The notes: generated from the sequence alone by a model not told the origin. Positions 8,424-17,466 are shown, counted from the first letter of the stretch. The stretch is DNA of 60,940 nucleotides from Candidatus Methanomethylophilus sp. 1R26 (GCF_001481295.1 NZ_LOPS01000009.1:1-60940); one strand, 5' to 3'. Program-made: numbers and translations.

Positions 8424-8804
8424 ATGAAGATGGTCGTAGCGATAGTGCGCCCCGAGAAGTACCAGGACGTCAAGGACGCCCTCAAGGCCAAGGGGATCAC
8501 CGGGATGACGTTCACCCACGTCACCGGCCGCGGGAAGCAGGCAGGGGTCAAGTTCACCAACAGGGTCGGCGAGTTCGTCGTCGACGAGATCGAGAAGGTC
8601 AAGATCGAGATCGCCGTCGAGGACGATCACGTCCCCTGCGTGATCGACACCGTCTGCAAGGCCGCCAAGACCGGCCGGAGCGGTGACGGATGGATCTTCA
8701 TCGTCCCCATAGACGAGGCTGTGAGAATCAGCACTTATGAGGCCCCCGAGAGCAGCGGCGGAGGTTCTTCCGCCGAGGCTCCGCACGGGGAGGAGGAACC
8801 CTGA
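8424..8804 (+). CDS. glnK: PII signal protein GlnK
   Basis: PII family regulator (126 aa), trimeric, binding ATP/ADP and 2-oxoglutarate and controlling Amt. The N-terminus MKMVVAIVRPEKYQDVKDAL and the KVKIEIAVEDD and GRSGDGWIFIVPIDEAVRI blocks are conserved. The T-loop (GRGKQAGVKFTNRVGEF) lacks the uridylylated tyrosine of proteobacterial PII, as in many archaea. A low-complexity, glycine/serine-rich acidic tail of about 18 residues extends beyond the fold. A GAGGTGA Shine-Dalgarno precedes the start. Confidence 0.95.
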   Translation: MKMVVAIVRPEKYQDVKDALKAKGITGMTFTHVTGRGKQAGVKFTNRVGEFVVDEIEKVKIEIAVEDDHVPCVIDTVCKAAKTGRSGDGWIFIVPIDEAVRISTYEAPESSGGGSSAEAPHGEEEP

Positions 8805-8810
8805 AAGGAT

Positions 8811-8840
8811 CCGGGCCCCATAGGCGGGCCCGGGAGGATA
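8811..8840 (+). terminator. Hairpin terminator after glnK
   Basis: Perfect 8-bp stem CCGGGCCC / GGGCCCGG with a seven-base loop, six bases after the glnK stop. Confidence 0.65.
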
Positions 8841-8977
8841 TCTTCCTCCATCAGAATGCTTCTCGGCCGCAGGATAAATCTCCGCGGCCCGTTATTTTTC
8901 ACTGCCCTTCGGCCGATGCGCCGGAAGTCCGCTGCATCTGCGGGCGATTTTCCAGATCGTGTGTGCGCCTTTCTCAG

Positions 8978-9071
8978 CCGTTTAAAGAGCCGGGAGATGC
9001 ATATAGCGCTGCAAATGCATCATGCCAGATCTAAAAACAAAGGCACCGCCGTACATAGGCGCGGTTTTTAA
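8978..9071 (+). other. Intergenic stretch with possible short transcript
   Basis: Between glnK and the tRNA there are about 240 bases with no convincing gene. A TATA-like GTTTAAAG (about 8980) is followed by an inverted repeat GATGCAT-N12-ATGCATC (near 8996-9021) and then an imperfect ACCGC...GCGGT hairpin ending in TTTTT (9045-9070). This arrangement could yield a small RNA of about 60 nt, or a 20-codon peptide starting with ATG at 9022. Neither can be confirmed from sequence. Confidence 0.2.
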
Positions 9072-9078
9072 AACAGGA

Positions 9079-9156
9079 TGGTAGCGAGGGGTCGATTTGA
9101 ACGACCGATCTCCGGGTTATGAGCCCGACGGGATATCCTGGCTACCCTACCTCGCT
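9079..9156 (-). tRNA. Initiator tRNA-Met (CAU)
   Basis: Cloverleaf with acceptor AGCGAGG / CCTCGCT, anticodon loop CTCATAA, T-arm loop TTCAAAT and an encoded CCA end (9079-9081). Two features mark the initiator: an A1-U72 pair at the end of the acceptor stem and three G-C pairs (GGG / CCC) next to the anticodon loop. A TATA box (ATTTAAAT, 9182-9189) lies about 29 bases upstream of the 5' end, and a T-tract follows the 3' end. Confidence 0.95.
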
Positions 9157-9212
9157 ATGATGTGCCCTACACTTGGCTTACTATTTAAATTTCGTGAAGG
9201 GCGGAAGAGGTT

Positions 9213-9545
9213 TCAGAAGAGCTTCTTCAGGAACATCAGGTCCTGGATCTTGCCTTTGATCGAGATCTTCTTGGTCACGTATGCGCGCATGGGCCTGAGG
9301 TCCCCGTCGACCAGCTGCTGGAAGTATTCCGGGGTGGTGGTGACCGTGATGTCAGCGTCCTCTATGAACTCCGGCTTGAAATCGGAAATCTTCGCATCGG
9401 AGAGCTTCATAGAGTATTTCTCTTCGCCGAGGTCGAAGTTAACGGTCTTGACGAGATCCTTCGTCTTCTCCCTGACGTCTGCGTCCTCGGCCATCCTCTT
9501 GTTGGCCTTATCGATGAACTCCTGTATGGTTGCTTCCATGGTCAT
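9213..9545 (-). CDS. SCP2 sterol-carrier-like domain protein
   Basis: A small soluble protein (110 aa) consisting only of an SCP2-like lipid-binding fold: the acidic VNFDLGEEKYSMKLSDAK strand region and the ADITVTTTPEYFQQLVDGDL motif followed by the basic KKISIKGKIQDLMFLKKLF helix are typical. Archaeal members may bind isoprenoids or acyl chains; no substrate can be assigned. Two in-frame ATGs (9545 and 9539) follow a TTG; I use the first ATG. It starts six bases after the rnhB stop, so the two are probably co-transcribed. Confidence 0.8.
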   Translation of the reverse strand: MTMEATIQEFIDKANKRMAEDADVREKTKDLVKTVNFDLGEEKYSMKLSDAKISDFKPEFIEDADITVTTTPEYFQQLVDGDLRPMRAYVTKKISIKGKIQDLMFLKKLF

Positions 9546-9551
9546 GGTCAA

Positions 9552-10202
9552 TCACCAATCGTCCAGTGTCGTGTTCTTTCCCTTCGAGAGCATTGCCTTG
9601 ACAGGTTCCCACGATGTTCTAGCGTGTGGCGGTGCACAGCAATGGTTCTTAATCCATTTTTCTATGAAATCAACGGTCTCGGGGTCGCTAGGATAGCCGG
9701 AACCGACAGGCATGCCGAACTCCTCGCGGTAGCTCTCCACGATGCGGTCCCTGGTCACCTTGGCCATGATCGACGCGGCCGATACAGTCGGGTAGTTGGC
9801 ATCGGCCTTGTGCTCGGCCTTCACCGCTATGCCCCCGGCCATACGGGACAGCGTCCCGGCGAACCTCCCGGTATTGGGGTCGGGGCAGTCGGCGACCGCA
9901 AGATCGCAGGGATGCATGGCCGCGAGCGCGGCGAAACGTTCCAGCTCGATCATGTTCAGAGATTCGGTCTTCATCTCGGAGTCGATGGTCTCGGCCTCGA
10001 TGACCGCGACCTCCCAATGCGGCACCGTGCGTGCGATCTCGTCATAGAGAGATTCCCTCTTGGCGGGGCTCAGCATCTTCGAGTCCTTCACGCCGAGGCT
10101 CCTGAGGCCGCCGTCATCGTCCGACCAGACGGCCCCTACGACGAGCGGCCCGAGCATCGGTCCGCGCCCGGCCTCATCGATCCCGCATATCATCGTGCCC
10201 AT
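9552..10202 (-). CDS. rnhB: Ribonuclease HII
   Basis: Endonuclease (216 aa) that cuts the RNA strand of RNA-DNA hybrids and removes ribonucleotides and RNA primers. The catalytic DEDD set is recognisable: GIDEAGRGPMLGPLV near the N-terminus, the AVADCPD aspartate, and KAEHKADANYPTVSAASI with TRDR following. The ATG at 10202 is preceded by GGAGG six bases away, which decides the start over the upstream TTG at 10262. Confidence 0.95.
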   Translation of the reverse strand: MGTMICGIDEAGRGPMLGPLVVGAVWSDDDGGLRSLGVKDSKMLSPAKRESLYDEIARTVPHWEVAVIEAETIDSEMKTESLNMIELERFAALAAMHPCDLAVADCPDPNTGRFAGTLSRMAGGIAVKAEHKADANYPTVSAASIMAKVTRDRIVESYREEFGMPVGSGYPSDPETVDFIEKWIKNHCCAPPHARTSWEPVKAMLSKGKNTTLDDW

Positions 10203-10317
10203 GCCGCCTCCATGCCGCTGCGGGGATAAATCGGGAACGGTCGGGAAGAGGATGCTGTCCAACCCTGTTTCGGGTTATCCTATATGATTTAAGTAATTCG
10301 TTCTTTACCGCTGTCAT

Positions 10318-11222
10318 ATGGCATTGAAGTGTGACGTGCAGTACAGCAGGGGATCCACGGGGTTCAGGCTCTCTAAGGTAGGGGTCTCCGGCGTGCGCAA
10401 GCCGGTCCTGATCGCAAGGCCCGGGATGAACAGCCCCCTGAGCAACGTCGTCAACTGCTCGTTCGATATCTACGTGGACCTCCCGGCCGCGCAGAGGGGC
10501 AGCCACCTTTCGAGGAACGTCGAGGTCCTCAGGGCGGTCGCCGAAGAGAGCGTTTCCCATCCCTCGACGGACTGGAGAACCTGGCCGTCGACATGGTGAA
10601 GAAACTTCTTGTCAAGCACGAGTATGCCATGAACGCCTACGTCACCATCACCGCCGAGTACTTCAGGCCCAGGAAGACCCCCTCGGGCAGGGACACCCTC
10701 GAGGGCTATACGCTCCTGGCCGGCGCTACCGGCACCAGGGACGGGGAGATCAGGAAGACCATCGGATGCGAGGCCGTCGGCATGACCGCCTGCCCCTGCG
10801 CCCAGGAGACCGTCGGAGAGCTCCTCAACGTCGAGGACCCCGGCTTCCCAATGATGTCCCACAACCAGAGGAACGTATGCTCCATCGTGATCACCACCGG
10901 GCCTGAGGAGAACATCGAGGCCGACGACCTCATAGACCTCGCGGAGAAGTCCGTCTCCAGCCCCACCTTCGAGCTCCTCAAGAGGGAGGACGAGGGAAGG
11001 GTTGTCATCAATGCCCATGAGAACACCCGTTTCGTGGAGGACGTCGTGAGGAACGGCCTCACCCTGGTCGTCACCAACTTCCAGAAGCTTCCGGACAGCT
11101 GCGAGGTCAAGGTCTCGTCCGATTCGGAGGAGTCCATCCACAAGCACAATGCCTACGCCGAGCGCACCGCCACCATGGGCGAGCTCCGCGAAGAGTTCGC
11201 GCAGAAGATCCCGGCGGTCTGA
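10318..11222 (+). CDS. mptA: GTP cyclohydrolase MptA, frameshifted
   Basis: Fe(II)-dependent GTP cyclohydrolase of the COG1469/FolE2 family, the first step of tetrahydromethanopterin synthesis from GTP. Recognisable stretches are SHLSRNVEVLRAV, the metal-ligand region GMTACPCAQE and SHNQRN. The frame breaks near 10560; adding one base after CCAT restores continuous homology into LDGLENLAVDMVKK. A TATA box (ATTTAAGT, about 10287) is 28 bases upstream, so the message is probably leaderless. Confidence 0.9.
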
Positions 11223-11242
11223 GTCCGCTTCAGACATTTTCC

Positions 11243-11268
11243 GCAGGGAGGCGTTCGGGCCTCTCTGC
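11243..11268 (+). terminator. Hairpin after mptA
   Basis: Ten-base-pair stem (GCAGGGAGGC / GCCTCTCTGC, one G-U pair) beginning 21 bases beyond the mptA stop. Confidence 0.55.
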
Positions 11269-11351
11269 ATCATTCCGGCCGCGGAATCATTTCTTGCATC
11301 CGCGCCATGTACGGACGGCGGCGCTGCCGAACGGTATCTCTCAGGTATGCA

Positions 11352-11373
11352 GATGCATTTCGAGAAACGCATC
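11352..11373. repeat. Imperfect 10-bp inverted repeat
   Basis: GATGCATTTC-GA-GAAACGCATC, one mismatch. It lies in the 255-base gap between mptA and the TPD nuclease gene, which otherwise shows terminator-like hairpins and an A-run at 11413-11419 (a T-run for the minus-strand transcript). No gene seen in this gap. Confidence 0.4.
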
Positions 11374-11477
11374 TGGGTCTTGTAACCCGAACAGGCCCGT
11401 CCCGGATTCTTCTTGAAAAAAATACAGCGAAACCATGCAGGCCGGGGCCGGGAGCACGCCCCCCGCCTGCGGCGGTT

Positions 11478-12239
11478 TCAGAGACTCTCGAGCTTCTTGT
11501 CCATGATCCCGATGTCCTCGACGGTTATGCCGTCGGGGGTCTCGAGGCCGTCGAGATGGCCTGTCCAATAGACGACCACGCCGGGGCCGAAAAGCTCGGT
11601 GTAAGGGACAAGCTGGTTCTTGCAGTTGTAGCGGAACTCCACGGCGTCGCCGAACGAGGCCTTGCTCTCGATCCAGCGGATCTCCCTGCCTTCGAACTCC
11701 ATCGGGGAGTCCAGGAGGCAGTCGGGGGTCTTGCCGGTCGCTCCGGCGGCCCTCTCGTCCTGCTCCGTCTTGTACGAGACGTCCTGGCCGTCCAGCCATT
11801 CCCACAGGAGCCCCTCTCCCCATTTCCCGCGCTCCTTCTGCCTCTGGTCGGCCTGAGGGGAGTAGACGATGTCCTTCTCGGTCGCCTCGCGCAGCTCGGC
11901 CGCGGTCTCGGGGCTGTCGAGCAGGGACGGGTCGCGGACGTACTCCCAGAAGACCTTCTTGGTGCATCCGTCCTCGAGGAAGATGGTCATGGCCGTCAGC
12001 ACCGGCGGGTATCCCAGGCGGTCGGCGATGGAGCAGATGCTCTCGCCGCCGGCCCAGTCGCGGAGGATCTCCTTGGACTTCTTCCTGACAGTGTGGAACT
12101 TCTTCTTGACCGACCTGTTGACCTTCTGGGTATACAGGGTCTCGAGGAAGCGGGCATCGTAGCCCTCTCCCTCCAGGCGCTCTATGTCCTCGCTGCTGTT
12201 GAGCCCGTCGTAGACCTTGGCGTACTCTCCGTATTCCAT
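11478..12239 (-). CDS. TPD-motif PD-(D/E)XK nuclease, CDIN1 (C15orf41) homologue
   Basis: A protein of 253 aa with an N-terminal helical HTH-like part (residues roughly 40-95) and a C-terminal restriction-fold nuclease. The signature TPD motif occurs in GATGKTPDCLLDSPMEF and the second catalytic strand in IRWIESKASFGDAVEF (E and K). This combination is characteristic of the archaeal-eukaryotic family that includes human CDIN1, mutated in congenital dyserythropoietic anaemia I; its substrate is unresolved. It begins six bases after the oxidoreductase stop, so the two form an operon. Confidence 0.82.
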   Translation of the reverse strand: MEYGEYAKVYDGLNSSEDIERLEGEGYDARFLETLYTQKVNRSVKKKFHTVRKKSKEILRDWAGGESICSIADRLGYPPVLTAMTIFLEDGCTKKVFWEYVRDPSLLDSPETAAELREATEKDIVYSPQADQRQKERGKWGEGLLWEWLDGQDVSYKTEQDERAAGATGKTPDCLLDSPMEFEGREIRWIESKASFGDAVEFRYNCKNQLVPYTELFGPGVVVYWTGHLDGLETPDGITVEDIGIMDKKLESL

Positions 12240-12245
12240 CGGGGA

Positions 12246-13615
12246 TCACTGTCTGAACTGCCTGACGAGGTCCTCGACGGCGGCGAACACGGGCTCCCTC
12301 ACCATGGCGGTGGGGGGGCAGTAGGCGTTCTCGCCGTTCGCGAGGAACTCCTCGGCAGTGGTCCCGGCGGCGATGACAGCGGTCATCCAGTCGATGCGTC
12401 CGGTGGTGTTCTCGCCGGCGACGATCTGGCACCCGATGATGCGGTGGGTGGCGCGGTCTCCGATGACCTTCACGGTCATGCGCTTGGCGCCGGGGAAGTA
12501 CCTGGCGCGCGTGAGCCCCTCGGCCTTTCCGGTCGCGGTGCCCGCTCCGTACCAGGAGGCAAGCCCCAGGGACATCCCGGTGCGGCGATCTCCATCTCTC
12601 CGATGGGGCTCACCCACGGGCTCAGGGTGGGCCCGCAGATCTCGCGGCGGCCGACGGCGTTGGCGCCGGCGACCTTCCCTTCCTTGACGTCGGACGAGCC
12701 GAGCTGGCTCATGGTAGGCCCGGGGTACACTCCGGACTGGCACTGGATGACGTCCCCGCATGCGAGGACATCGGGCAGGAGCCTTCCGCGCCTGTAGCAC
12801 TGCATGGTGGGCGCGACCGCGACGGCGCCGAGCTGGCCGATGTCGAGGCCGAGCTGCTTGGCGATGTCGGTGTTGGCGCGGACCCCGGTGGCGAAGATGA
12901 CGACGTCCGCGGGATACGTCTTGCCCAGGGACTCGACGCCCTCGGCCTTCCCGTTGCCGGTGACCTTCTGGACGGGCGCTTTCAGGACGATGGTGACGCC
13001 CTGGTCCTCCAGATACTTCTGGACCTGGGCCGCCATGTCGGCGTCCGCGATCCTGGGTATGACCTGGTCCATCATCTCGATGACGGTGACGTCCTTGCCG
13101 ATGTTGTTGAGGGCGATAGCGAGCTCGAGACCGATGACGCCCGCTCCGGCGATGACGACGTTCCTGGCCGTCTTCAGGCAGGCCTCTATCTTCCTGCCGT
13201 CCTCGACGGTCCTCACAACGAACACGCCGGGGAGGTCGGTCCCCTCGATCGGGGGCACGAAGACCCTGCCGCCGGTAGCGAGCACCAGCGAGTCGTACTC
13301 GTAGGTCTTCCCGCCGGCGGTCACAGTCTTGGTGACGGTGCCGTCCTTGGCCCTGTCGTTGACGGCAGATTCCACCTTGGTGCGGGTCAGGACCTTGATG
13401 TTCCTCTCGGACGCGTACCATTCCGGGGTGTGCATTATCATCTGGTCCCAGGTGGATTTGCCCTCGAGGACCCAGGGGATCATGCAGGGAGAGTATGCGA
13501 TATCGCAGTCCTCGGTGATCACGGTGATGTCCGCTTCCGGGTCTGCCGCACGGGCCGCGGACGCGGCCGACATGCCGGCGGCGCCCGATCCGACTACTAT
13601 GACTTTCTTCGCCAT
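12246..13615 (-). CDS. FAD/NAD(P) disulfide oxidoreductase, NADH oxidase/CoA-disulfide reductase type, frameshifted
   Basis: A flavoprotein of about 456 aa: N-terminal FAD fold (VIVVGSGAAGMSAASAARAA), a single active-site cysteine at position 44 in AYSPCMIPW, an NAD-binding fold (VVIAGAGVIGLELAIALNNIG), the second FAD site VLACGDV, and a C-terminal dimerisation domain. Members reduce O2 to water or reduce CoA disulfide with NADH. The frame breaks near 12582; restoring one G (GCCGGCACC) gives a continuous C-terminus (TGMSLGLASWYG). A role against oxygen or disulfide stress is inferred. Confidence 0.88.
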
Positions 13616-13745
13616 TTGAATGCCTGCGTCGCCATGCCCCTATGATATTAAAAACACGCGAGGGCACGCGGGGGCGGGGGCACGCGTGTGTCCCAGGGCC
13701 CTGTTCTGCCAAGGTTAATAACCTGCCGGGGTGTGCGGACGGGCG

Positions 13746-14747
13746 ATGAAGAAGGAAAGAGTTCCGAGCGAGCCCGAGGCCGTCTGGTCCGAGAAGGACA
13801 TGGCCGGAGGGGAGACCGTCGGCGCCCAGGTGATCATCCTGCGCACCAACGGCTGCTGCTGGGCCAAGGCAGGCAGAGGAGGCTGCACCATGTGCGGCTA
13901 CCGCACCGCATCCATGAGCGGCGTCACTGCGGAGGACCTCAACAAACAGGTCGATCTGGCACTTTCTAAATACAAGGGCGAGCCGTTCGTGAAGATATAC
14001 ACGTCGGGGAGCTTCTTCGACCCCGCGGAGATCCCGGCCGCCGTCAGGGACAGGATATTCGACGAGTACGGCGGGTGCAGGCGCATCCTGGTCGAGAGCC
14101 GCCCCGAGTTCCTCACCGCAGACCTGCTGTCCACCCTCCCGGCGCAGCTGACGGTGGCGCTGGGCCTCGAGTCGTCCGACGAGGAGGTCCTCAGGACATG
14201 CGTCAACAAAGGGTTCACGGCAGCCCAGAGCAGGGAGGCCGGCATGCGCCTGAAGGACGCCGGGCTGGGAGTCAGGACCTACCTGCTCCTGAAGCCGCCG
14301 TACCTCACCGAGTCCGACGCGATCGAGGACGCGGTGTCGTCCGCGCTGTTCGCCGACCCGTTCTCCGACGAGATCTCGGTGAACCCCCTCAACATACAGC
14401 ACGGCACCGTCGTCGAGAGGCTGTGGAAGCGCGGCGAGTTCCGCTCCCCGTGGATCTGGAGCCTCATAGAGGTCATGAAGCGCCTGTCCGGGAAGGTGAA
14501 CGCCAGGCTCATGAGCTCGCCGTCCGGCGGAGGGTCCCAGAGAGGGGTCCACAACTGCGGCGCCTGCGACCAGCGCGCCCTGGCCGCGGTGGAGAGGTTC
14601 TCGTTCTCGCAGGACCCCCGCGACCTGGACTGCGGCGGATGCGAATGTAAATCTACCTGGGAGCGCTACCTCGGCGCAGAGAAGATGCTGGGCACCGCCG
14701 ACGATGTCGGCAGGGTGCTGGCCAATGAACTCAACATCAGAGGCTGA
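13746..14747 (+). CDS. Radical SAM archaeosine-synthesis protein RaSEA (COG1244)
   Basis: Protein of 333 aa matching the archaeal radical SAM family that converts the ArcS-made lysine adduct of preQ0 to archaeosine (G+) at position 15 of tRNA. The cluster-binding cysteines are in TNGCCWAKAGRGGCTMCGY (residues 34-52), and a second cysteine group appears late (NCGACDQRA, DCGGCECKSTWERY). The ATG at 13746 is chosen over a GTG at 13731. The downstream gene starts five bases after its stop. Confidence 0.85.
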   Translation: MKKERVPSEPEAVWSEKDMAGGETVGAQVIILRTNGCCWAKAGRGGCTMCGYRTASMSGVTAEDLNKQVDLALSKYKGEPFVKIYTSGSFFDPAEIPAAVRDRIFDEYGGCRRILVESRPEFLTADLLSTLPAQLTVALGLESSDEEVLRTCVNKGFTAAQSREAGMRLKDAGLGVRTYLLLKPPYLTESDAIEDAVSSALFADPFSDEISVNPLNIQHGTVVERLWKRGEFRSPWIWSLIEVMKRLSGKVNARLMSSPSGGGSQRGVHNCGACDQRALAAVERFSFSQDPRDLDCGGCECKSTWERYLGAEKMLGTADDVGRVLANELNIRG

Positions 14748-14751
14748 GAAC

Positions 14752-15093
14752 ATGGAAGGAATGACGGAATTCGACATAAAGAGAGGCTGGTACAGCAAGA
14801 TCGAGGGCGGGAAGCTGAAGGACATAATGCAGAACGTCTTCGGCTCCGTCAGGGAGGAGAACGGCGCCCTCGTATCATCGTACGGCGCGATGTCCCGCAT
14901 CGAGGCGAAGATCATCTCGAAGACCGTCCTCGGGGTCTCCACCGTGAACGTCGAGAACGCTAGGGACCTTCCCGACGAGACCGTCCTCGACTCCAAGAGG
15001 AAGCTCAACGAGTTCCTCCTCGAGGCCACCGGATTCACCCCCAAGGACCGCCTCAAGCGCGCCAAGGACAAGGCCAAGAACGGCACCCTTTGA
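14752..15093 (+). CDS. Conserved small protein, DUF5611-like
   Basis: A protein of 113 aa, predicted soluble, alpha/beta in character, with a strongly basic C-terminus (PKDRLKRAKDKAKNGTL). It resembles a small family (DUF5611) that I associate with Thermoplasmata methanogens; function unknown. A GAGG lies eight bases before the ATG at 14752. Its tight spacing behind RaSEA suggests a shared transcript, perhaps a tRNA-related role (inference). Confidence 0.65.
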   Translation: MEGMTEFDIKRGWYSKIEGGKLKDIMQNVFGSVREENGALVSSYGAMSRIEAKIISKTVLGVSTVNVENARDLPDETVLDSKRKLNEFLLEATGFTPKDRLKRAKDKAKNGTL

Positions 15094-15095
15094 TG

Positions 15096-15123
15096 CGGCC
15101 GGCGGGCACCCTGCCCGGCCGGG
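15096..15123 (+). terminator. Hairpin after the DUF5611-like gene
   Basis: GC-rich stem around GGGCA-CCC-TGCCC extended outward by GGCC/GGCC with one bulge, starting two bases after the stop codon and preceding the ribosomal operon promoter. Confidence 0.5.
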
Positions 15124-15186
15124 ACGGCAAACCTCTTCTCCCATAAGTTCCCGCGCGATTATACAAATAAGAACGCGGGGGCCACC

Positions 15187-15393
15187 TTTTTATATGCGAT
15201 GTTGCTAGCACCCCTCAGATTGAGCACTCTGTGCCGACCAGACGTATCGGGCAATGCGGAAGCAACCCATCGTTCATTTCATGTCGGAAAACGACGTTTT
15301 TCGAGATGGATACGGCGTCACGGTCGGTTCACGAAGGCGTTCGTCTGATGAATCGCGAGGTTAGCGAAGATACCCTCGCAGGTATGTGGAAAT
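15187..15393 (+). promoter_or_regulatory. Ribosomal operon promoter and 175-nt leader
   Basis: TATA box TTTTTATATGCG at 15187-15198 places the transcription start near 15218, leaving an untranslated leader of about 175 nt before rpl3, unusually long beside the leaderless promoters elsewhere in the window. The leader holds an 8-bp hairpin CGGAAAAC-GAC-GTTTTTCG at 15285-15303. It may be an autoregulatory binding site for one of the encoded ribosomal proteins (inference). No credible gene is seen in it. Confidence 0.6.
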
Positions 15394-16397
15394 ATGCCGC
15401 AAACAAGACGCCCAACAAAGGGTTCCAGGGCATACGGCCCTAGGAAGAGAGCAAAGTCGCAGATGCCCAGGCTGGACAGCTGGCCCGAGATCTCCGGCGC
15501 GCCCAAGATCCAGGGATTCGCCGGCTACAAGGCCGGTATGACCCACGCGTTCGTCGTCGACAAACGCGCGAAGAGCACCACCTCCGGAATGGAGGTCCAG
15601 GTGCCCGTGACCGTCATCGAGGTCCCGCCTATGAAGGTCGCCGCCGTCAGGTTCTACGAGAACACCATCCTCGGCCTGAAGACCGCCGGCGAGGTCTGGG
15701 CAAAGGAAGCGGACATCGACCCTCTCCTCAACAGGAGGGTCAATGTGCCCAAGAAAGGAGAGCCCGACTACTCCAAGTTCGACGGCCTCGACATCGAGGA
15801 CGTCCGCGTCCTCGCCTACACCCAGCCCAAGCTCGTGTCCGGCGTGCCCAAGAAGGTCCCCGACCTGATGGAGCTCAGGATCGGCGGAGGCAAGTCCGTG
15901 CAGGAGCGCGTCGATTACGCGAAGAGCATCCTCGGCAAAGAGGTCCCTGTGACCGATTTCGCCGCCGAGGGCGCCTTCATCGACGTCATCGCCATCACCA
16001 CCGGCAAGGGATTCCAGGGAGCCACCAAGAGGTGGGGAATCAAGCTGCTGTCCCACAAGAACAGCAAGCACCGCCGCGGTGTCGCCAACCTCGGACCCAA
16101 GAGGCCCGGATACGTCAGGAGCACCGTGCCCCTGGCCGGTCAGATGGGATACCACCAGAGGACCGAGCTGAACAAGAAGATCATGAAGGTCGGAACCGAC
16201 GGGAAAGAGGTCAACCCCCAGGGAGGCTTCGTCAACTACGGAGAGGTCAGGAACACCTACGTCCTCGTCCACGGATCCGTTCCCGGCCCCGCGAAGAGGC
16301 TCATCAGGTTCAGGGACGCACCCGCGTGCCCGCCAAGGCCGACACCAGCGCCGCCGAGGTAACCTTCGTGTCCACCCAGTCCCAGCAGGGAGCGTGA
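15394..16397 (+). CDS. rpl3: Ribosomal protein uL3, frameshifted near the end
   Basis: Large-subunit protein near the peptidyl transferase centre. The basic N-terminus (PQTRRPTKGSRAYGPRKRAK) and the TTGKGFQGATKRWGIKLL central extension are diagnostic. The frame breaks near 16319; restoring one C (GCCACCCGC) continues as TRVPAKADTSAAEVTFVSTQ to the stop at 16395-16397. First gene of the superoperon; uL4 follows after five bases. Confidence 0.96.
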
Positions 16398-16402
16398 TTC
16401 GA

Positions 16403-17179
16403 ATGACCACAACCAACGTTTATTCCGTGAAGGGAGAGGTCGCCGGAACCGTCGAGGTGCCCGCAGCGTTCGCCGCCGAGTACAGGCCCGACCTCATCAA
16501 GAAAGCGATCCTTGCTGCGGCAGCCAACGGAAGGCAGCCCTACGGACCCAACAAGATGTCCGGAATGAGGCACTCCGTCAGCACCTGGGGCAAGGGACGC
16601 GGTGTAGCCCGTGTTCAGAGGCTCCACGACGGAAGGAGGGCAACCCAGTCCCCTAACAACATCTCGGGACGCAGGGCTCACCCGCCGAAAGTCGAGAAGA
16701 TCTGGGCTCAGAAGATCAACAGGAAGGAGCTCAAGATGTCCCGCCTCTCCGCCCTCGCCGCAACCGCCAACGCGGAGTGCGTGAAGGCCCGCGGGCACGT
16801 CTTCGATGACAAGGTTTCCTTCCCCATCGTGGTCGACGACGCTCTCAACGAGGTCAAGACCGCTGCGGAGGTCAGGCAGCTCTTCGACGCCATCGGGATC
16901 GGATACGATGTCGACCGCGCGAAGGACGGGACCAAGATCCGCGCCGGAAAGGGAAAGATGAGGAACAGGAAGTACAGGACCCCTGTCTCCGTCCTTATAG
17001 TAATATCTGATAAGGACAGGAAGGCCGCCGTCTTCTCCGGCGCCGGCAACCTGCCCGGTGTGGATGTCGAGGAGATCAGCACCCTGAACACCAGCCTGCT
17101 CGCTCCCGGAGGAGACGCCGGAAGGCTCACCGTCTACACCAAATCCGCAATCGAGAAGATCGGAGAGTGGACCGAATGA
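16403..17179 (+). CDS. rpl4: Ribosomal protein uL4
   Basis: A 258-aa archaeal/eukaryal-type L4 lining the exit tunnel. The loop with GRQPYGPNKMSGMRHSVSTW, GKGRGVARVQR and GGRRAHPP-like sequence is typical. The ATG at 16403 is preferred to a GTG at 16394 that overlaps the uL3 stop. Its stop overlaps the uL23 start (ATGA). Confidence 0.97.
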   Translation: MTTTNVYSVKGEVAGTVEVPAAFAAEYRPDLIKKAILAAAANGRQPYGPNKMSGMRHSVSTWGKGRGVARVQRLHDGRRATQSPNNISGRRAHPPKVEKIWAQKINRKELKMSRLSALAATANAECVKARGHVFDDKVSFPIVVDDALNEVKTAAEVRQLFDAIGIGYDVDRAKDGTKIRAGKGKMRNRKYRTPVSVLIVISDKDRKAAVFSGAGNLPGVDVEEISTLNTSLLAPGGDAGRLTVYTKSAIEKIGEWTE

Positions 17180-17457
17180 AGCAGAGCGATGTGCTCATCA
17201 AGCCGTACGTGACCGAGAAGTCCCTCAACCTCATGAACGGGACCCCTATCCAGAAGTTCAAGGACGGCAACAAGATCGAGTTCCTGGTCAACAGGGACGC
17301 TGACAAGGCAGACATCAAGACCGCCTTCGAAGAGTACTTCGAGGTCAAGGTCGAGAAGGTCTGGACCAGAATCCAGAAAGACGGCAAGCATGCCATCATC
17401 AAGCTCGCAGAGGGCTACTCTGCAGAGGATGTCGGCACGAGGGTCGGAGTGTTCTGA
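17176..17457 (+). CDS. rpl23: Ribosomal protein uL23
   Basis: A 93-aa tunnel-exit protein and docking site for SRP and other nascent-chain factors. Typical features are the VLIKPYVTEKSLNLM start and NKIEFLVNRDADKADIKTAF, with the family's VEKVWT strand. Starts at the ATG that overlaps the uL4 stop. Confidence 0.97.
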   Translation: MKQSDVLIKPYVTEKSLNLMNGTPIQKFKDGNKIEFLVNRDADKADIKTAFEEYFEVKVEKVWTRIQKDGKHAIIKLAEGYSAEDVGTRVGVF

Positions 17458-17466
17458 GGTGAGATC

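Noticed and set aside
12246-15086. Very long minus-strand open frame covering the flavoprotein, RaSEA and DUF5611-like regions
   Set aside because: High GC keeps shadow frames open; the translation is arginine-rich and unlike any protein, while real genes occupy the other frames.
15231-15443. 70-codon frame in the ribosomal operon leader
   Set aside because: It starts with GTG, has no family resemblance and runs into rpl3 in another frame; the region is better read as untranslated leader.
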